This document shows positions 1 to 11,539 of a stretch of 64,000 nucleotides of DNA, piece after piece. Under the pieces are notes generated by a model. The model worked only from the letters and a program-made list of their open reading frames with translations. It ran no database searches and was not told the origin of the DNA. The position numbers and the translations under genes were made by a program. The DNA is from Astropecten irregularis (lineage: Eukaryota; Echinodermata; Asteroidea; Paxillosida; Astropectinidae), in the NCBI GenBank assembly GCA_963971285.1, contig OZ020256.1:9054541-9118540 (forward strand), written 5' to 3'. Within the stretch, counting starts at the first letter, position 1. Each line of letters opens with the position of its first letter.

Positions 1-466
1 TTCCTGTTTGACCGGAAGTAGAGGTCACAGAGGTCAAGTTATGTGTCACAATTGAAAGACCTTGCCTAACATTGTCTATTGGTGAAAGAATCATGATCAT
101 AGCTTTTTACACTTTTAAATGAGGAGCAACTTCCTGTTTGACCGGAAGTAGAGGTCACAGAGGTCAAGTAATGTGTTACAAAGAAAGACCCTGCCTAACA
201 ATCACTTTTGGTGAAAGAATCAACTTAATATCTCAAACCGTTGATTTTTTGTTGATTTTTAAAGATTTTGATTTTTAAATTCAAATTGCTTGTCACGTGA
301 CACCTGATGACGTCACAATCACGAAAAGTTTCGGCAAACAACTACCCTATAGGGACTTCCTTCTGACCAAGTTTGGTAAAAGTCGGAAGTTTTAAAGTGA
401 CCAAAGTGCCGCCGACAAAAAGTCTATGGTAACTCAAACGACAAGAAGAAGAAGAAGAAGAAAAAA
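1..466 (-). mobile_element. Helitron2-like family B, 5' part (cut by window edge)
   Basis: This is the 5' side of a family B repeat read on the minus strand. It begins inside the 129-bp tandem units (two partial units with ACCGGAAGT followed by AGGTCA-cag-AGGTCA at 1-170). It continues through the conserved single-copy part (TGATGACGTCAC, 'accaagtttggtaaaagtcgg') to a purine-rich GAA/A tract. No 5' hairpin is present; the tract abuts the CTAG end of the next copy. The rest lies outside the window. Confidence 0.6.
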
Positions 467-2189
467 CTAGAGTTTATGGCTGTTAGAAACAGCACATAAG
501 GCTTTTCCGCATATGGTTTTTAAAATTTTTTCAAATGATTTCTTGAAGATGATATCATTTGAAAATATAAAATCATTTGCGAATATGAAATCATTTTGTG
601 AATATTGAACTTCAGTCTTATACTTATTGCCACGTATAGAATAAGATAAGATGCCGACAAAGTCTAGGGGAAAGAAAGTGACTTTAATTTGTTCATATGT
701 AAAACGTCTAATTGCCACTTGAAAAAAGGGCAAAGTCTATGGATCGTTGCAGTTTTTCCATATACAACTATTCCCAAGTATTAAGTTGCACATGTATAAG
801 ATTAACACGACCCATAAAACGACGTACAATACTCCGCAACCTACATCGATAGTATTCCTATTAAGATGGTGGTGCCGGTATTTAATATAAAAGACTTTCC
901 GTCTTCCCAGATTTCGATAAAAGATGATAGGCGGTGTACAAAATAATAATACTGACACCTCCGCAGCATCTCGTTTTAATCAAAAGAGGGCGTTATTCAA
1001 AACCGCGCGCTCGGAAAACTGAATCCTGCATTACGGGTGAAGCCAAGTAAATACATGTAGTGGCATAATGGGTCCGCTCATGAATAAAAGTTAAGCACTC
1101 AATATATTTTGAATAAGAGAGTTGTGAGAGCTATGAAAATGAAGGATTGAAAAAATATGGCACTGGACCTCCTGCCTGGACTCTGGGCTTCCATTTGTGA
1201 CCATTTTTGATGCAATTGGGTGAGAAAGTGGGTCTATTTCAGCCGCTTTACAGAGGGATTTTTTTTTTTGAAAATGGCTTCTTTGACTGGAGTGATCCGT
1301 ACCTTGTTTTAGGGGTGGTCAGCTGAGAATGAGTATAATCAAAATTTCAACGGTCACCCTACTATAAAATGAAAAGAAAATGAAAGGTTACATGTTCATC
1401 ATCATTTGTCTGTGCAACTTTAACAGCTGTGAGAGTTCTGTATATTTTTCAACGATTTTTGAAGTTTGAGGATTTATCACTGTTGTCCACGGGAGTTTAT
1501 TTACTTGGGTGCAACCTTACGTACTGAAAACGGTATAAGTAGATTGCTGCGCGTGCGTGGTTGTCTGGTCAAAACACGGGTCAAAATCAGCATTAACGCT
1601 GCTTTGCTGGCAACTATGATAAGGAAGTAAATAAAAAAACGGCATATATAATCCAGGCAATCAAACATCTGAACGCGCCTTGTATTTATGTTGTTTAAAT
1701 CGTATGTTTTATGACCAATATTTTCACGTACAGAGCAACCTACATCGATAGCATTTCGATTAAGATTTGGTGCTGGTATTAAATGATATATAAAAGGAAT
1801 TACGTGCAAACTATGGCAAGTGTAAACGACGTTTTGTATCACGCAATCGGACATGTGCATTGTATGTTATACACAGTGAATTGCGTACGTAGGCCTACAT
1901 GTACACTGTACATAGTGTATGGGGAATTGATCGAGCTTTATGTTTAGTACAACGACCATGTTCACGTAATCTGTGTACAAAGTGAACCGGCTAGTTTGAT
2001 AATTAAAAAAATCATATAAAATCAAGTTTTGACGTCATGATGACGAAAAGTTTCGGGGAACAACTACCCTATATGGACTTCATTCAGACCAAGTTTGGTT
2101 AAGATCGGCTGTTTCAAAGTGACCAAAGTGCCGCGGACAAAAATATGTGTACAAAGTCTATGGGCCGCAGAACAAACTAAAAAAAAATA
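467..2189 (-). mobile_element. Helitron2-like family B copy, headless, divergent middle
   Basis: The left edge is CTAG (467-470, minus-strand 3' end), preceded by the subterminal hairpin around GCTGTTagaaACAGC (479-493) and the family word GGCTTTTCCG. The right part (about 1975-2180) matches the 5' body of other family B copies, including TGACGTCATGATGACG. The 129-bp array is absent. About 720-1975 is unlike other copies and contains a diverged direct repeat of about 55 bp (833-888 and 1731-1795). No 5' hairpin is seen; the right edge runs directly into the next copy. No gene is supported here. Confidence 0.5.
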
Positions 2190-3540
2190 CTAGAGATTGT
2201 GTCTGTTGAAAACAGAACACAAGGCTTTTCCGTATCCGCTGTTATTAAAAAAAATTGTCATAACCTTATACACACAAAGACAGTTGATTATGATATTATT
2301 TTTTATACATTTGAGGTGTGCACCTTTAATCATAAACTCACATGAATTGGTCATATTTGTGTCACAAAGAAAGACCTTGCCTAACATCGACTTTTGACTA
2401 AAGAATCATGATCACAGCTCTTACCCCTTTTAAATGAGGAGCTACTTCCTGTTTGACCGGAAGTAGAGGTCACAGAGGTCAAGCAATGTGTCACAAAGAA
2501 AGACCTTGCCTAACATTGACTTTTGGCGAAAGAATCTTGATCGTAACTCTTACCACTTTTAAATGAGGAGCTACTTCCTGTTTGACCGGAAGTAAAGGTC
2601 ACAGAGGTCAAGCAATGTGTCACAATTGAAAGACCTTGCCTAACATTGTCTATTGGTGAAAGAATTATGATCATAGCTCTTATCACTTTTAAATGAGAAG
2701 CTACTTCCGGTTTGACCGGAAGTAGAGGTCAGAGAGGTCAAGCAATGTATCACAAAGAAAGACCTTGCCTAACATTCACTTTTGGTGAAAGAATCATGAT
2801 CCTAGCTCTTACCACTTTTAAATGAGGAGCTACTTCCTGTTTGACCGGAAGTAGAGGTCACAGAGGTCAAGTAATGTGTCACAATAAAAGACCTTGCCTA
2901 ACATTCACTTTTGGTGAAAGAATCATGATCCTAGCTCTTACCACTTTTAAATGAGGAGCTACTTCCTGTTTGACCGGAAGTAGAGGTCACAGAGGTCAAG
3001 TAATGTGTCACAATGAAAGACCTTGCCTAACATTCACTTTTGGTGAAAGAATCATGATCCTAGCTCTTACCACTTTTAAATGAGGAGCTACTTCCTGTTT
3101 GACCGGAAGTAGAGGTCACAGAGGTCAAGCAATGTTTCACAAAGAAAGACCCTGCCTCACAATTACTTTTGGTGAAAGAATCAACTTAATATCTCAAACC
3201 GTTGATTTTTGTTGATTTTTAAAGATTTTGATTATTAAATTCAAATTGCTGGTCACATGACACCTGATGACGTCACGATGATGAAAAGTTTCGGGAAACA
3301 ACTACCCCATATGGACTTCCTTCAAACCAACTTTGGTCAAAATCGGCTATTTAAAAATGACCAAAGTGCCGCGAACAAAAGTCTATGGTAACTCAAACGA
3401 CAAGAAAAAGAAGAAGAAGAAGAAGAAGAAAAAAAAAAAAAATCAGAACAAAAACAATACCTTTTCCGATTGAAATCGAAAAAGCCAAAAAAAAAATCAG
3501 AACAAAAACAATACCTTTTCCGTTGAACACGGAAAAGCCA
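2190..3540 (-). mobile_element. Helitron2-like family B copy with two 5' hairpins
   Basis: The minus-strand 3' end is CTAG at 2190-2193, followed inward by a subterminal hairpin (TGTGTCTGTTGaaaaCAGAACACA). The body holds about six 129-bp tandem units and a single-copy segment with TGATGACGTCACGATGATG. The 5' end carries two successive hairpin modules (3441-3486 and about 3494-3539), each 'cagaacaaaaacaatac' plus CTTTTCCG...CGGAAAAG, separated by A-runs. The word CTTTTCCG occurs at both element ends in inverted order, which matches the asymmetric terminal inverted repeats described for Helitron2/Helentron elements. No Rep/helicase gene is present, so it is non-autonomous. Confidence 0.65.
2436..3200 (-). 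repeat. 129-bp tandem satellite inside family B
   Basis: The word 'gaggagctacttcctg' and variants start at 2436, 2565, 2695, 2824, 2953 and 3082, a spacing of 129-130 bp. Each unit contains 'gaccggaagtagaggtcacag', that is ACCGGAAGT (ETS-type consensus) followed by a direct repeat of AGGTCA with a 3-bp spacer, and then 'aaagaccttgcctaaca'. Units differ by a few percent. Confidence 0.85.
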
Positions 3541-3554
3541 AAAAAGAAAAAGAA

Positions 3555-4518
3555 CTAGACCTTGTGGTTGTGGGAACAACCACTAGGTGTTCGGGGTCTC
3601 ATTTCGTACTGGAATGTCTGTTGGAACGCATGTGTGGCATATATACACTTAAACTGTGTGACTGAGCAAATACTGATCATGTTGAGTGCAGTGTATTCAT
3701 AGTATATGTACACTGACTGATAGCGTATAAAAAATGGTGTCACCTTTAAATAATGTAAAATTGCCCGGACGATAACTTCCGGTTAGTTAATCACAAACAA
3801 CTGAACATTTGCAGAAATTATTGAATGCGTACGATGTAAATATTTTGAAAATTTCACTGATTTACGTCATGTACTTAACGAGTAAGCAGTATTTGAATAA
3901 TGACATCATATTCCCTTTAAAAACGCATAACTTCCGGTTGAATAACGTCACTGATTTCAAACTTCGCAAACATGTCAAGGTGCACTAGTGCTTTACACTA
4001 ACTAAATTTGGCGGAAATCCGTTGTTTACTTTCGGATTACGTAATCACTGTATATCTTTAAGCCACCGTAGAGGGCGCTATACAGCCCGTATGACGTCAT
4101 TGTTTATATTTTCTGAAAGCTTAAGACCTACTCTATCTTTTACCCAGAGGGGTTTTTTGTGCCTAAATCCTTCCGTTTTTGAGTTATTTTGAGTCAAACT
4201 TCAACTTCCGGTAACACCGGAAGTGAAGGTCATTTGTGCACAACACTGAATAAATTTATTGTTAAGATTTACGTGTTGAGTAACATATGTCAATATCAAA
4301 ATCATAGGTCATGCGGTTCTGAAGTTAGGGGGCACCAAAGTTTTTCCTAAAAACGCGTGTAATTTGATACCCGATGACGTCATCATGACGTCAATCTTCT
4401 AAATACAACTTGGGATCATGACCGATGTTCCCACCAAGTTTCAAGTCAATATCTTGTAACCGTCACCAAGAAGTCCTGCGGACAAGATTGGTCGGAAGGA
4501 GAAAAAAAAACAAAAAAA
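3555..4518 (-). mobile_element. Helitron2-like family A copy, headless
   Basis: CTAG at 3555-3558 with subterminal hairpin GTGGTTGTgggaACAACCAC and the word AGGTGTTCGG mark the minus-strand 3' end. The body has TGATGACGTCATCATGACGTCAATC, the palindrome ACTTCCGGTaacACCGGAAGT and 'gtagagggcgctatacag'. The right end is an A-rich tract (minus-strand T tract) joined directly to the CTAG of the next copy, with no 5' hairpin. Confidence 0.65.
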
Positions 4519-5610
4519 CTAGACATTGTGGTTGTGGGAACAACCACTAGGTGTTCGGGGTCTCATTTCGTACTGGAACTGTTGTTATGAGAATGTTTGA
4601 TGGAACGCATGTATGGCATATTGAAATACACTTTAACTGTGTGACTGAGCAAATACTGATTATGCTGATTGCACAGTGTATTCGTACAAGTACACTGACT
4701 GATAGCGTATAGAAAACCGTGTCACCTTTAAAAAATGTAAAATTGTCAGGGCGATAACTTCCGTTTAGTTAATCACAAACAACTGAAAATTTGCAGAAAT
4801 CATCGAATGCGTACGATGTAAACAATTTGCAATTTGCACTGATGTACGTCATGTAATTACCGAATAAACAGTATTTGAATAATTACATCATGTTTCCTTT
4901 AAAAACACATAACTTCTGGTTGAATGACGTCACAGATTTGAAACTTCACACACATGTCAAGGTGCATTAGTGCTTCACACTCACCAAATTTGGCGGAAAT
5001 CCGTTGTTTACTTTTGGATTACGTAATCACTGTATATCTTTAATCCACCGTAGAGGGCGCTATACAGCGTGTATGACGTCATCGTTTATATTTTCTGAAA
5101 GCCCAAGACCTACTCTATCTTTTACCCAACGAGGTTTTATGTGCCCAAATCCTTCCGTTTTTGAGTTATTTTGAGTCAAACTTCAACTTCCGGTAACACC
5201 GGAAGTGAAGGTCATTTGTACACAACACTAAATATGTTAATTGTTGACATTCACGTGTTGAGTAACATATGTCAAAATCATAATTGTAGGTCATGTGGTT
5301 CTCAAGTTACAGAGCACCAAAGTTTTTCCTTAAAACGCATGTAATTTGATACCCGATGACGTCATCATGACGTCAATCTTCTAAATACAACTTGACATCA
5401 TGACCGAAGTTCCCACCAAGTTTCATGTCGATATCTTGTAACTGTCATACAGAAGTCCAGCTGACAAGTTTGGGAAGAAGAAAAAAAAAAAAAAGAAAAA
5501 AAAAAAAAAACTCGAACAATAACAATAGGTGTTCGGCTTGAACCCGAACACCTAAAAAAAAAAAACTCGAACAATAACAATAGGTGTTCGGCTTGAACCC
5601 GAACACCTAA
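4519..5610 (-). mobile_element. Helitron2-like family A copy with two 5' hairpins
   Basis: CTAG at 4519-4522 plus the subterminal hairpin marks the 3' end. The body matches the copy at 3555 closely. The 5' end carries two modules of 'ctcgaacaataacaat' plus the hairpin AGGTGTTCGG...CCGAACACCT (hairpins at 5527-5553 and 5582-5608), separated by an A tract. On the minus strand these read as 5' hairpin, hairpin, T tract, body, CTAG. Confidence 0.7.
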
Positions 5611-6690
5611 CTAGACTTTGTGGTTGTGGGAACAACCACTAGGTGTTCGGGGTCTCATTTCGTACTGGAACTGTTATGAGAATGTTTGATGGAACGCGTG
5701 TATGGCATAATTATTGAAATACACTTAAACTGTGTGACTGAGCAAGTACTGATCATGCTGATTGCACAGTGTATTCGTACATGTACACTGACTGATAGCG
5801 TATAGAAAATGGTGTCACCTTTAAATAATGTTAAATTGCCCGGACGATAACTTCCGTTTAGTTAATCACAAACAACTGAAAATTTGCAGAAATCATCGCA
5901 TGCGTACAATGTAAACAATTTGCAATTTGCACTGATGTACGTCATGTAATTACTGAATAAACAGTATTTGAATAATTACATCATGTTTCCTTTAAAACGC
6001 ATAACTTCCGGTTGAATGACGTCACAGATTTCAAACTTCACACATATGTCAAGGTGCATTCATGCTTCAAACTCACTAAATTCTGCGGAAATCCGTTGTT
6101 TACTTTTGGATTACGTAATCACTGTATATCTTTAATCCACCGTAGAGGGCGCTATACAGCCCGTATGACGTCATCGCTTATATTTTCTGAAAGCCTAAGA
6201 CCTACTCTATCTTTTTGCCAAGCAATTGTATGTGCCCAAAACCTTTCCGATTTTGAGTTATTTTGAGTCAAATTTCAACTTCCGGTAACACCGGAAGTGA
6301 AGGTCATTTGTACACAATATTGAATATATTAATTATTCAAATTCATGTGGTGAGTAACATATGTCAATATCAAAATCAGAGGTCATGTGGTTCTCAAGTT
6401 ATAGAGCACCAAAGTTTTTCCTAAAAACGCGTGTAATTTGATACCCGATGACGTAATCATGACGTCAATCTTCTAAATACAACTTGGCATCATGACCGAA
6501 GTTCCCACCAAGTTTCAAGTCAATATCTTGTAACTGTCATATAGAAGTCCTGCGGACAAGTTTGGGAGGAAAAAAAATGGAAAAAAAAAAAAACTCGAAC
6601 AATAACAATAGGTGTTCGGCTTGAACCCGAACACCTAAAAAAAAAACTCTAACAATAACAATAGGTGTTCGACTTGAACCCGAACACCTA
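5611..6690 (-). mobile_element. Helitron2-like family A copy with two 5' hairpins
   Basis: The 3' CTAG is at 5611-5614, directly after the 5' hairpin of the neighbouring copy. The body is about 95% similar by eye to the copies at 3555 and 4519. Two 5' hairpin modules lie at about 6594-6636 and 6647-6689; the second has substitutions (GACTTGAACCC, 'ctctaac'). Only one body accompanies the two hairpins. Confidence 0.65.
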
Positions 6691-6712
6691 AAAAAAAAAA
6701 CCCCCCAAAAAA

Positions 6713-8056
6713 CTAGCGATTGTGTCTGTTGAAAACAGAACACAAGGCTTTTCCGTTTCCGCTTTTATTGAACAAAAATTGGCAAAACCATAACACACAA
6801 AGACAGTTGATTATGATCTTATGTTTTATACCTTTAAAGTGTGCACCTTTAATCATAAACTCTCGTGAATTGGCCATATTTGTGTCACAAAGAAAGACCT
6901 TGCAAAAACTTGAATTTTGACGAAATAATCATGATCCTAGCTCTGACTACTTTTAAATCAGAAGCTACTTCCTGTTTGACCGGAAGTAGAGGTCACAGAG
7001 GTCAAGCAATGTGTCACAATTGAAAGACCTTGCCTAACATTGTCTATTGGTGAAAGAATCATGATCATAGCTCTTACCACTTATATATGAGGAGCTTCTT
7101 CATGTTTTACCGGAAGTAGAGGTCACAGAGGTCAAATAATGTGTCACCAATGAAAAACTTTGCTTTACATTGTCTATTGATGAAAGAATCATGATCATAG
7201 CTCTTACCACTTTTAAATGAGGAGCTACTTCCTGTTTGACCGGAAGTAGAGGTCACAGAGGTCAAGCAATGTGTCACACATGAAAGACCTTGCCTAACAT
7301 TGTCCATTGGTGAAAGAATCATGATCATAGCTCTTACCACTTTTACAATGTAAATGAGGAGCTACTTCCTGTTTGACATGAAGCAGAGGTCACAGAGGTC
7401 AAGCAATGTGTCACAAATGGAAGACCTTGCCTAACATTGTCTATTGGTAAAGGAATCATGATCATGGCTCTTACCACTTTTAAATAAGGAGCTACTTCCT
7501 GTTTGACCGGAAGTAGAGGTCACAGAGGTCAAGCAATGTGTCACACATGAAAGACCTTGCCTAACATTGTCTATTGGTGAAAGAATCATGATCATAGCTC
7601 CTACCACTTTTGAATGAGGAGCTACTTCCTGTTTAACCGGAAGTAGAGGTCACAGAGGTCAAGCAATGTGTCACAAAGAAAGACCCTACCTAACAATCAC
7701 TTTTAGTGAAAGAATCAACTTAATATCTCAAACCGTTGATTTTTTGTTGATTTTTAAAGATTTTGATTATTAAATTCAAATCGCTTGTCACGTGACCCCT
7801 GATTACGTCATGATGGCGAAAAGTTTCGGGACACAACTACCCTATAGGGACTTCCTTCTGACCAAGTTTGGTAAAAATCGGCAGTTTAAAAGTGACCAAA
7901 GTGCCGCCGACAAAAACCTATGGTAACTCAAACGACAAGAAAAAGAAAAAAGAAAAAAGATCAGAACAAAAGCAATACCTTTTCCGATTGAAATCGGAAA
8001 AGCCAAAAAAAACTCGAACAATAACAATAGGTGTTCGGCATGAACCCGAACACCTA
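6713..8056 (-). mobile_element. Helitron2-like family B copy with mixed B and A heads
   Basis: The 3' CTAG is at 6713-6716 with the family B subterminal hairpin and GGCTTTTCCG. The body holds about six 129-bp units (6960-7690) and the single-copy 5' part. The 5' end has one family B hairpin (CTTTTCCGATTGAAATCGGAAAAG, about 7979-8004) and, outside it, one family A module (8014-8055). The A-type head has no adjacent A body on this side, so the copy seems to have landed behind a pre-existing A head. Confidence 0.6.
6960..7690 (-). repeat. 129-bp tandem satellite, second array
   Basis: These are the same units as at 2436-3200, here with phase marks near 7090, 7219, 7355, 7488 and 7616. Most keep ACCGGAAGT and the AGGTCA direct repeat; the unit near 7370 has a changed ETS site ('gacatgaagcagaggtca'). 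One unit has a short insertion ('acaatgtaa'). Confidence 0.8.
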
Positions 8057-8599
8057 ATTCTGTGCAGTTATTATACTGGGTATACATTACATTGTATAGA
8101 TTATGTAATGCTGTACACATAATTTGCTTCAGAATACTGCCTCATTTTTCATACATTTATATGTGTTTACATACTGTACGTGCATGCGTATTTTGTACAG
8201 TAAAAAATAATGTAAAAACACAACATAAACTGTTTTAAGACACCCTGTTATAGTGGAAAAATAAGCCAAAAGTTAAAGCAAGTATTCTTTCAGTAAGATA
8301 TTCTGTTTTTCGAAAAAAAACACCAAGAAATAATGAAAAAATCATGATTGATTTTTTTGAGCGATTTTTTTTATTTTTTTCCATTGATTTAAATCATGAT
8401 TTTAAATCAATGATTTGAATCGAGTGATTTAAATCAAACAACCCTGGCCAATTGTGTGCATGTTTATTTTTTATATTTTATAAAACATACGTGAAACAGC
8501 TCAACGTTTGTTACCAACAAACACAGGTCTAGTTGGTCTTTAAAACTGTGTAAATGTCCTCAGGTTTTACAAAATCAGTTAGGCCTTAGTTCCAGTCCT
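8057..8599. other. No gene; two short transposon termini
   Basis: This AT-rich stretch lies between family B and a LINE remnant. GATTTAAATCAAACAACCCTG near 8426-8446 looks like the right end of a TIR element whose other end I cannot find. About 8447-8532 is a 5'-truncated family C end: CGTGAAACAGCTC, hairpin-like CAACGTTTGttaccAACAAACAC, then CTAG at 8529-8532. Confidence 0.4.
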
Positions 8600-8853
8600 G
8601 AAGGCTATTCCTACTTCCAGTCTTAATGACTACCAGACAGTTGCACTAACATCTCAAGTGATGAAATCACTGGAGCATACATTTTTGGGTCATCTTAAAT
8701 CAGTTTTGCCCAAATCACTTGATCCTTTGCAATTTGCATACCGTGCCAATAGATCCACCGATGATGCTGTATCACATATGCATTACATCTTACAACTTAT
8801 GCAGATGATACAAATGTAATTGGGTTTATAATTAAAGGTAATAATGAAGATAA
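8600..8853 (+). pseudogene. LINE reverse-transcriptase remnant, first part
   Basis: Translation gives an RT fragment, 'LDPLQFAYRANRSTDDAV', followed after an internal deletion by 'LYADDTNVIGFI'. The first part is the region before motif A and the second is the catalytic YADD box, so motifs A and B are missing. A LINE of the L2/CR1/Rex-like group is likely. The remnant is interrupted by the family A pair at 8854-10938 and resumes at 10939. Confidence 0.65.
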
Positions 8854-9853
8854 CTAGACATTGTGGTTGTGGGAACAACCACTAGGTGTTCGGGGTCTTA
8901 TTTCGTAGTGGAACTGTTATGTGAACATATTGGAACGTATTTTGATCAATCGTCCCTGATGTAATGGCATATCGAAATACATGTACACTTAAACTGCGTG
9001 ACTGAACAAAAATACTGATCATACTGATTGCTGTATTCGTACACTGACTGATAGAGTATAGAAAATGGTGTCACCTTTAAATATACATAACATTGGCTGG
9101 ACAATAACTTCCGGTCAGTTCATCACAGCTAACTGAACATTTACAGAAGTCATTGAATGCATACGATGTATATATTTTACAATTTTCACCGATGTACGTC
9201 ATGTAAATACTGAGTAAACAGTATTTGAATAATTACATAATTTTCCCTTTAAATGAGCATAACTTCCGGTTGAATGACGTCACAGATTTGAAACTTCACG
9301 AACATGTCAGGATGCAATAGAGCTTTACACATACCAAATTTGGTGGGAATTCATTGTTATTTTTCGGATTACGTAATCACTGTATATCTTTAATCAACCG
9401 TAGAGGGCGCTATATAGCCCGTATGACGTCATCTTTTATGTTTTCTGAAAGCCCAAGACCTTCTCTATCTTTGACCCATTGAGGTTTTTTGTGCCCAAAT
9501 CCTTCCGTTTTCGAGTTATTTTGAGTCAAACTTCAACTTCCGGTAACACCGGAAGTGGAGGTCATTTGTACACAGCACTGAATATATTAATTGTTGAGAT
9601 TTACGTGTTGAGTAATATATGTTAATATCAAAATCGTAGGTCATGTGGTTCTTAAGTTACAGAGCACCAAAGTTTTTCATAAAAACGCTTGTAATTTGAC
9701 ACCCGATGACGTCATCATGACGTCAATCTTCTAAATACAACTTGGCATCATGACCGATGTTCCCACCAAGTTTCAAGTCAATATCTTGTAACCGTCTTAT
9801 AGAAGTCTTGCAGACAAGTTTGGGATGAAAAAAACAAAAACAAAAAAACAAAA
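8854..9853 (-). mobile_element. Helitron2-like family A copy, headless
   Basis: The 3' CTAG at 8854-8857 lies within a LINE remnant ('gaagataa|ctag'). It has the subterminal hairpin, AGGTGTTCGG, and a body with TGACGTCATCATGACGTCAATC and the CCGGAAGT palindrome. The right end is an A-rich tract (minus-strand T tract) immediately joined to the CTAG of the next copy. It is the more diverged member of this pair. Confidence 0.65.
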
Positions 9854-10938
9854 CTAGACATTGTGGTTGTGGGAACAACCACTAGGTGTTCGGGGTCTCA
9901 TTTCGTACAGGAACTGTTATGAGAATGTCTGTTGGAACGCATGTATGGCATACTGAAAAAGGCCTACACTTAAAACTGTGTGACTGAGCAAATACTGATC
10001 ATGCTGGGTGCAGTGTATTCCTATTATATGTACACTGACTGATAGCGTATAGAAAATGGTGTCACCTTTAAATAATGTAAAATTGCCCGGACGATAACTT
10101 CCGGTAAGTTAATCACAAACAACTGAAAATTTGCAAAATTCATTGAATGCATACGATGTAAACAATTTGCAATTTGCACTGATGTACGTTATGTAATTAC
10201 CGAATAAACAGTTTTTGAATAATAACATCATGTTTCCTTTAAAAACACATAACTTCTGGTTGAATGACGTCACAGATTTCAAACTTCACACACATGTCAG
10301 GGTGCACTAGTGCTTCACACTCACCAAATTTGGCGAAAATCCGTTGTTTACTTTTGGACTACGTAATCACTGTATATCTTTAATCCACCGTAGAGGGCGC
10401 TATACAGCGTGTATAACGTCATCATTTAGATTTTCCGAAAGCCCAAGACCTACTCTATCTTTTACCCAACGAGGTTTTATGTGCCCAAATCCTTCCGTTT
10501 TTGAGTTATTTTGAGTCAAACTTCAACTTCCGGTAACACCGGAAGTGAAGGTCATTTGTACACAACACTAAATATGTTAATTGTTGACATTCACGTGTTG
10601 AGTAACATATGTCAAAATCATAATTGTAGGTCATGTGGTTCTCAAGTTACAGAGCACCAAAGTTTTTCCTTAAAACGCATGTAATTTGATACCCGATGAC
10701 GTCATCATGACGTCAATCTTCTAAATACAACTTGGCATCATGACCGAAGTTCCCACCAAGTTTCAAGTCAATATCTTGTAACTATCATCAAGAAGTCTTG
10801 CGGACAAGTTTGGGAAGAAGGAAAATAAAAAAAAAAAAAAAAAAAACTCGAACAATAACAATAGGTGTTCGGCTTGAACCCGAACACCTAAAAACTCGAA
10901 CAATTACAATAGGTGTTCGGCTTGAACCCGAACACCTA
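9854..10938 (-). mobile_element. Helitron2-like family A copy with two 5' hairpins
   Basis: The 3' CTAG is at 9854-9857. The 5' end has two hairpin modules (hairpins 10863-10889 and 10911-10937), ending 'cacctaact' where LINE sequence resumes. On the minus strand the order is hairpin, hairpin, T tract, body, CTAG, T tract, second body, CTAG. The insertion separates the two halves of the LINE remnant at a TT-type site. Confidence 0.7.
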
Positions 10939-11535
10939 ACTATTGCAATCAAATTCAGTTTCTTACACATAAGAGCTCTATCACAATCAACGGAGATGAT
11001 GCAGAAATTGTACATCAGTTTAATAAATTCCTTGGTATTCACTTGTCAAGTAGGTTGGGTTGGGATGCCAATGTTGGGCGATGTATTCAGAAAGCGCAAC
11101 AATGAATCTTGTATCTCCGTCATCTTAAGAGCTTCCAGTTATCTACATTCTAGCGATTTGTTGAGTAAGTTCTATCGGGCAGTGGTGGAAAGTGTGCTTA
11201 CGCAATATATTACTGTATGGTATGGTATGGTAATACGACTGTGGTTGAAAGACAGGCATTGGAGAGAGTTGTTAGAACGGCTGCTCGTATTGTTGGCAAA
11301 GATCTTCCATCAGTATCTGAAATATATGCCAAGAGATTAAGGAAAAGGACACATACTGTAGTGTGAGTAATGACAACTCTCATCCAGCAAACAAGGTTTT
11401 TGAGTTACTGCGGTCAGGGAAGCGATACAGGGCCATTCAATGTAAAACAGAAAGGTTCAGGAGAAGTTTTTATCCAACTACTGTAAAGGAACTAAATGGG
11501 CTGGGGGATTTTAAGTGGTCAGCTGTATAATAATA
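10939..11535 (+). pseudogene. LINE reverse-transcriptase remnant, second part
   Basis: This continues the remnant of 8600-8853 past the family A insertion. Readable segments include 'FNKFLGIHLSSRLGWDANV', 'ERQALERVVRTAARIVGK' and 'GKDLPSVSEIYAKRLRKR', typical of the thumb/C-terminal region of L2/CR1-like RTs. Several stops and frameshifts are present (after 'KAQQ', for example). It ends about 11535 without a clear tail. Confidence 0.65.
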
Positions 11536-11539
11536 GCAA

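Noticed and set aside
2436..3200. CRISPR-like array
   Set aside because: Units are contiguous 129-bp satellites without unique spacers, in a eukaryotic transposon context.
3337..3579. Phe/Ser-rich minus-strand frame
   Set aside because: Translation of A-runs and hairpins of the family B 5' end.
10798..11340. 180-codon plus-strand frame as a gene
   Set aside because: It starts in the A-rich tract and hairpins of a family A element and then runs through a dead LINE fragment in a non-coding frame.
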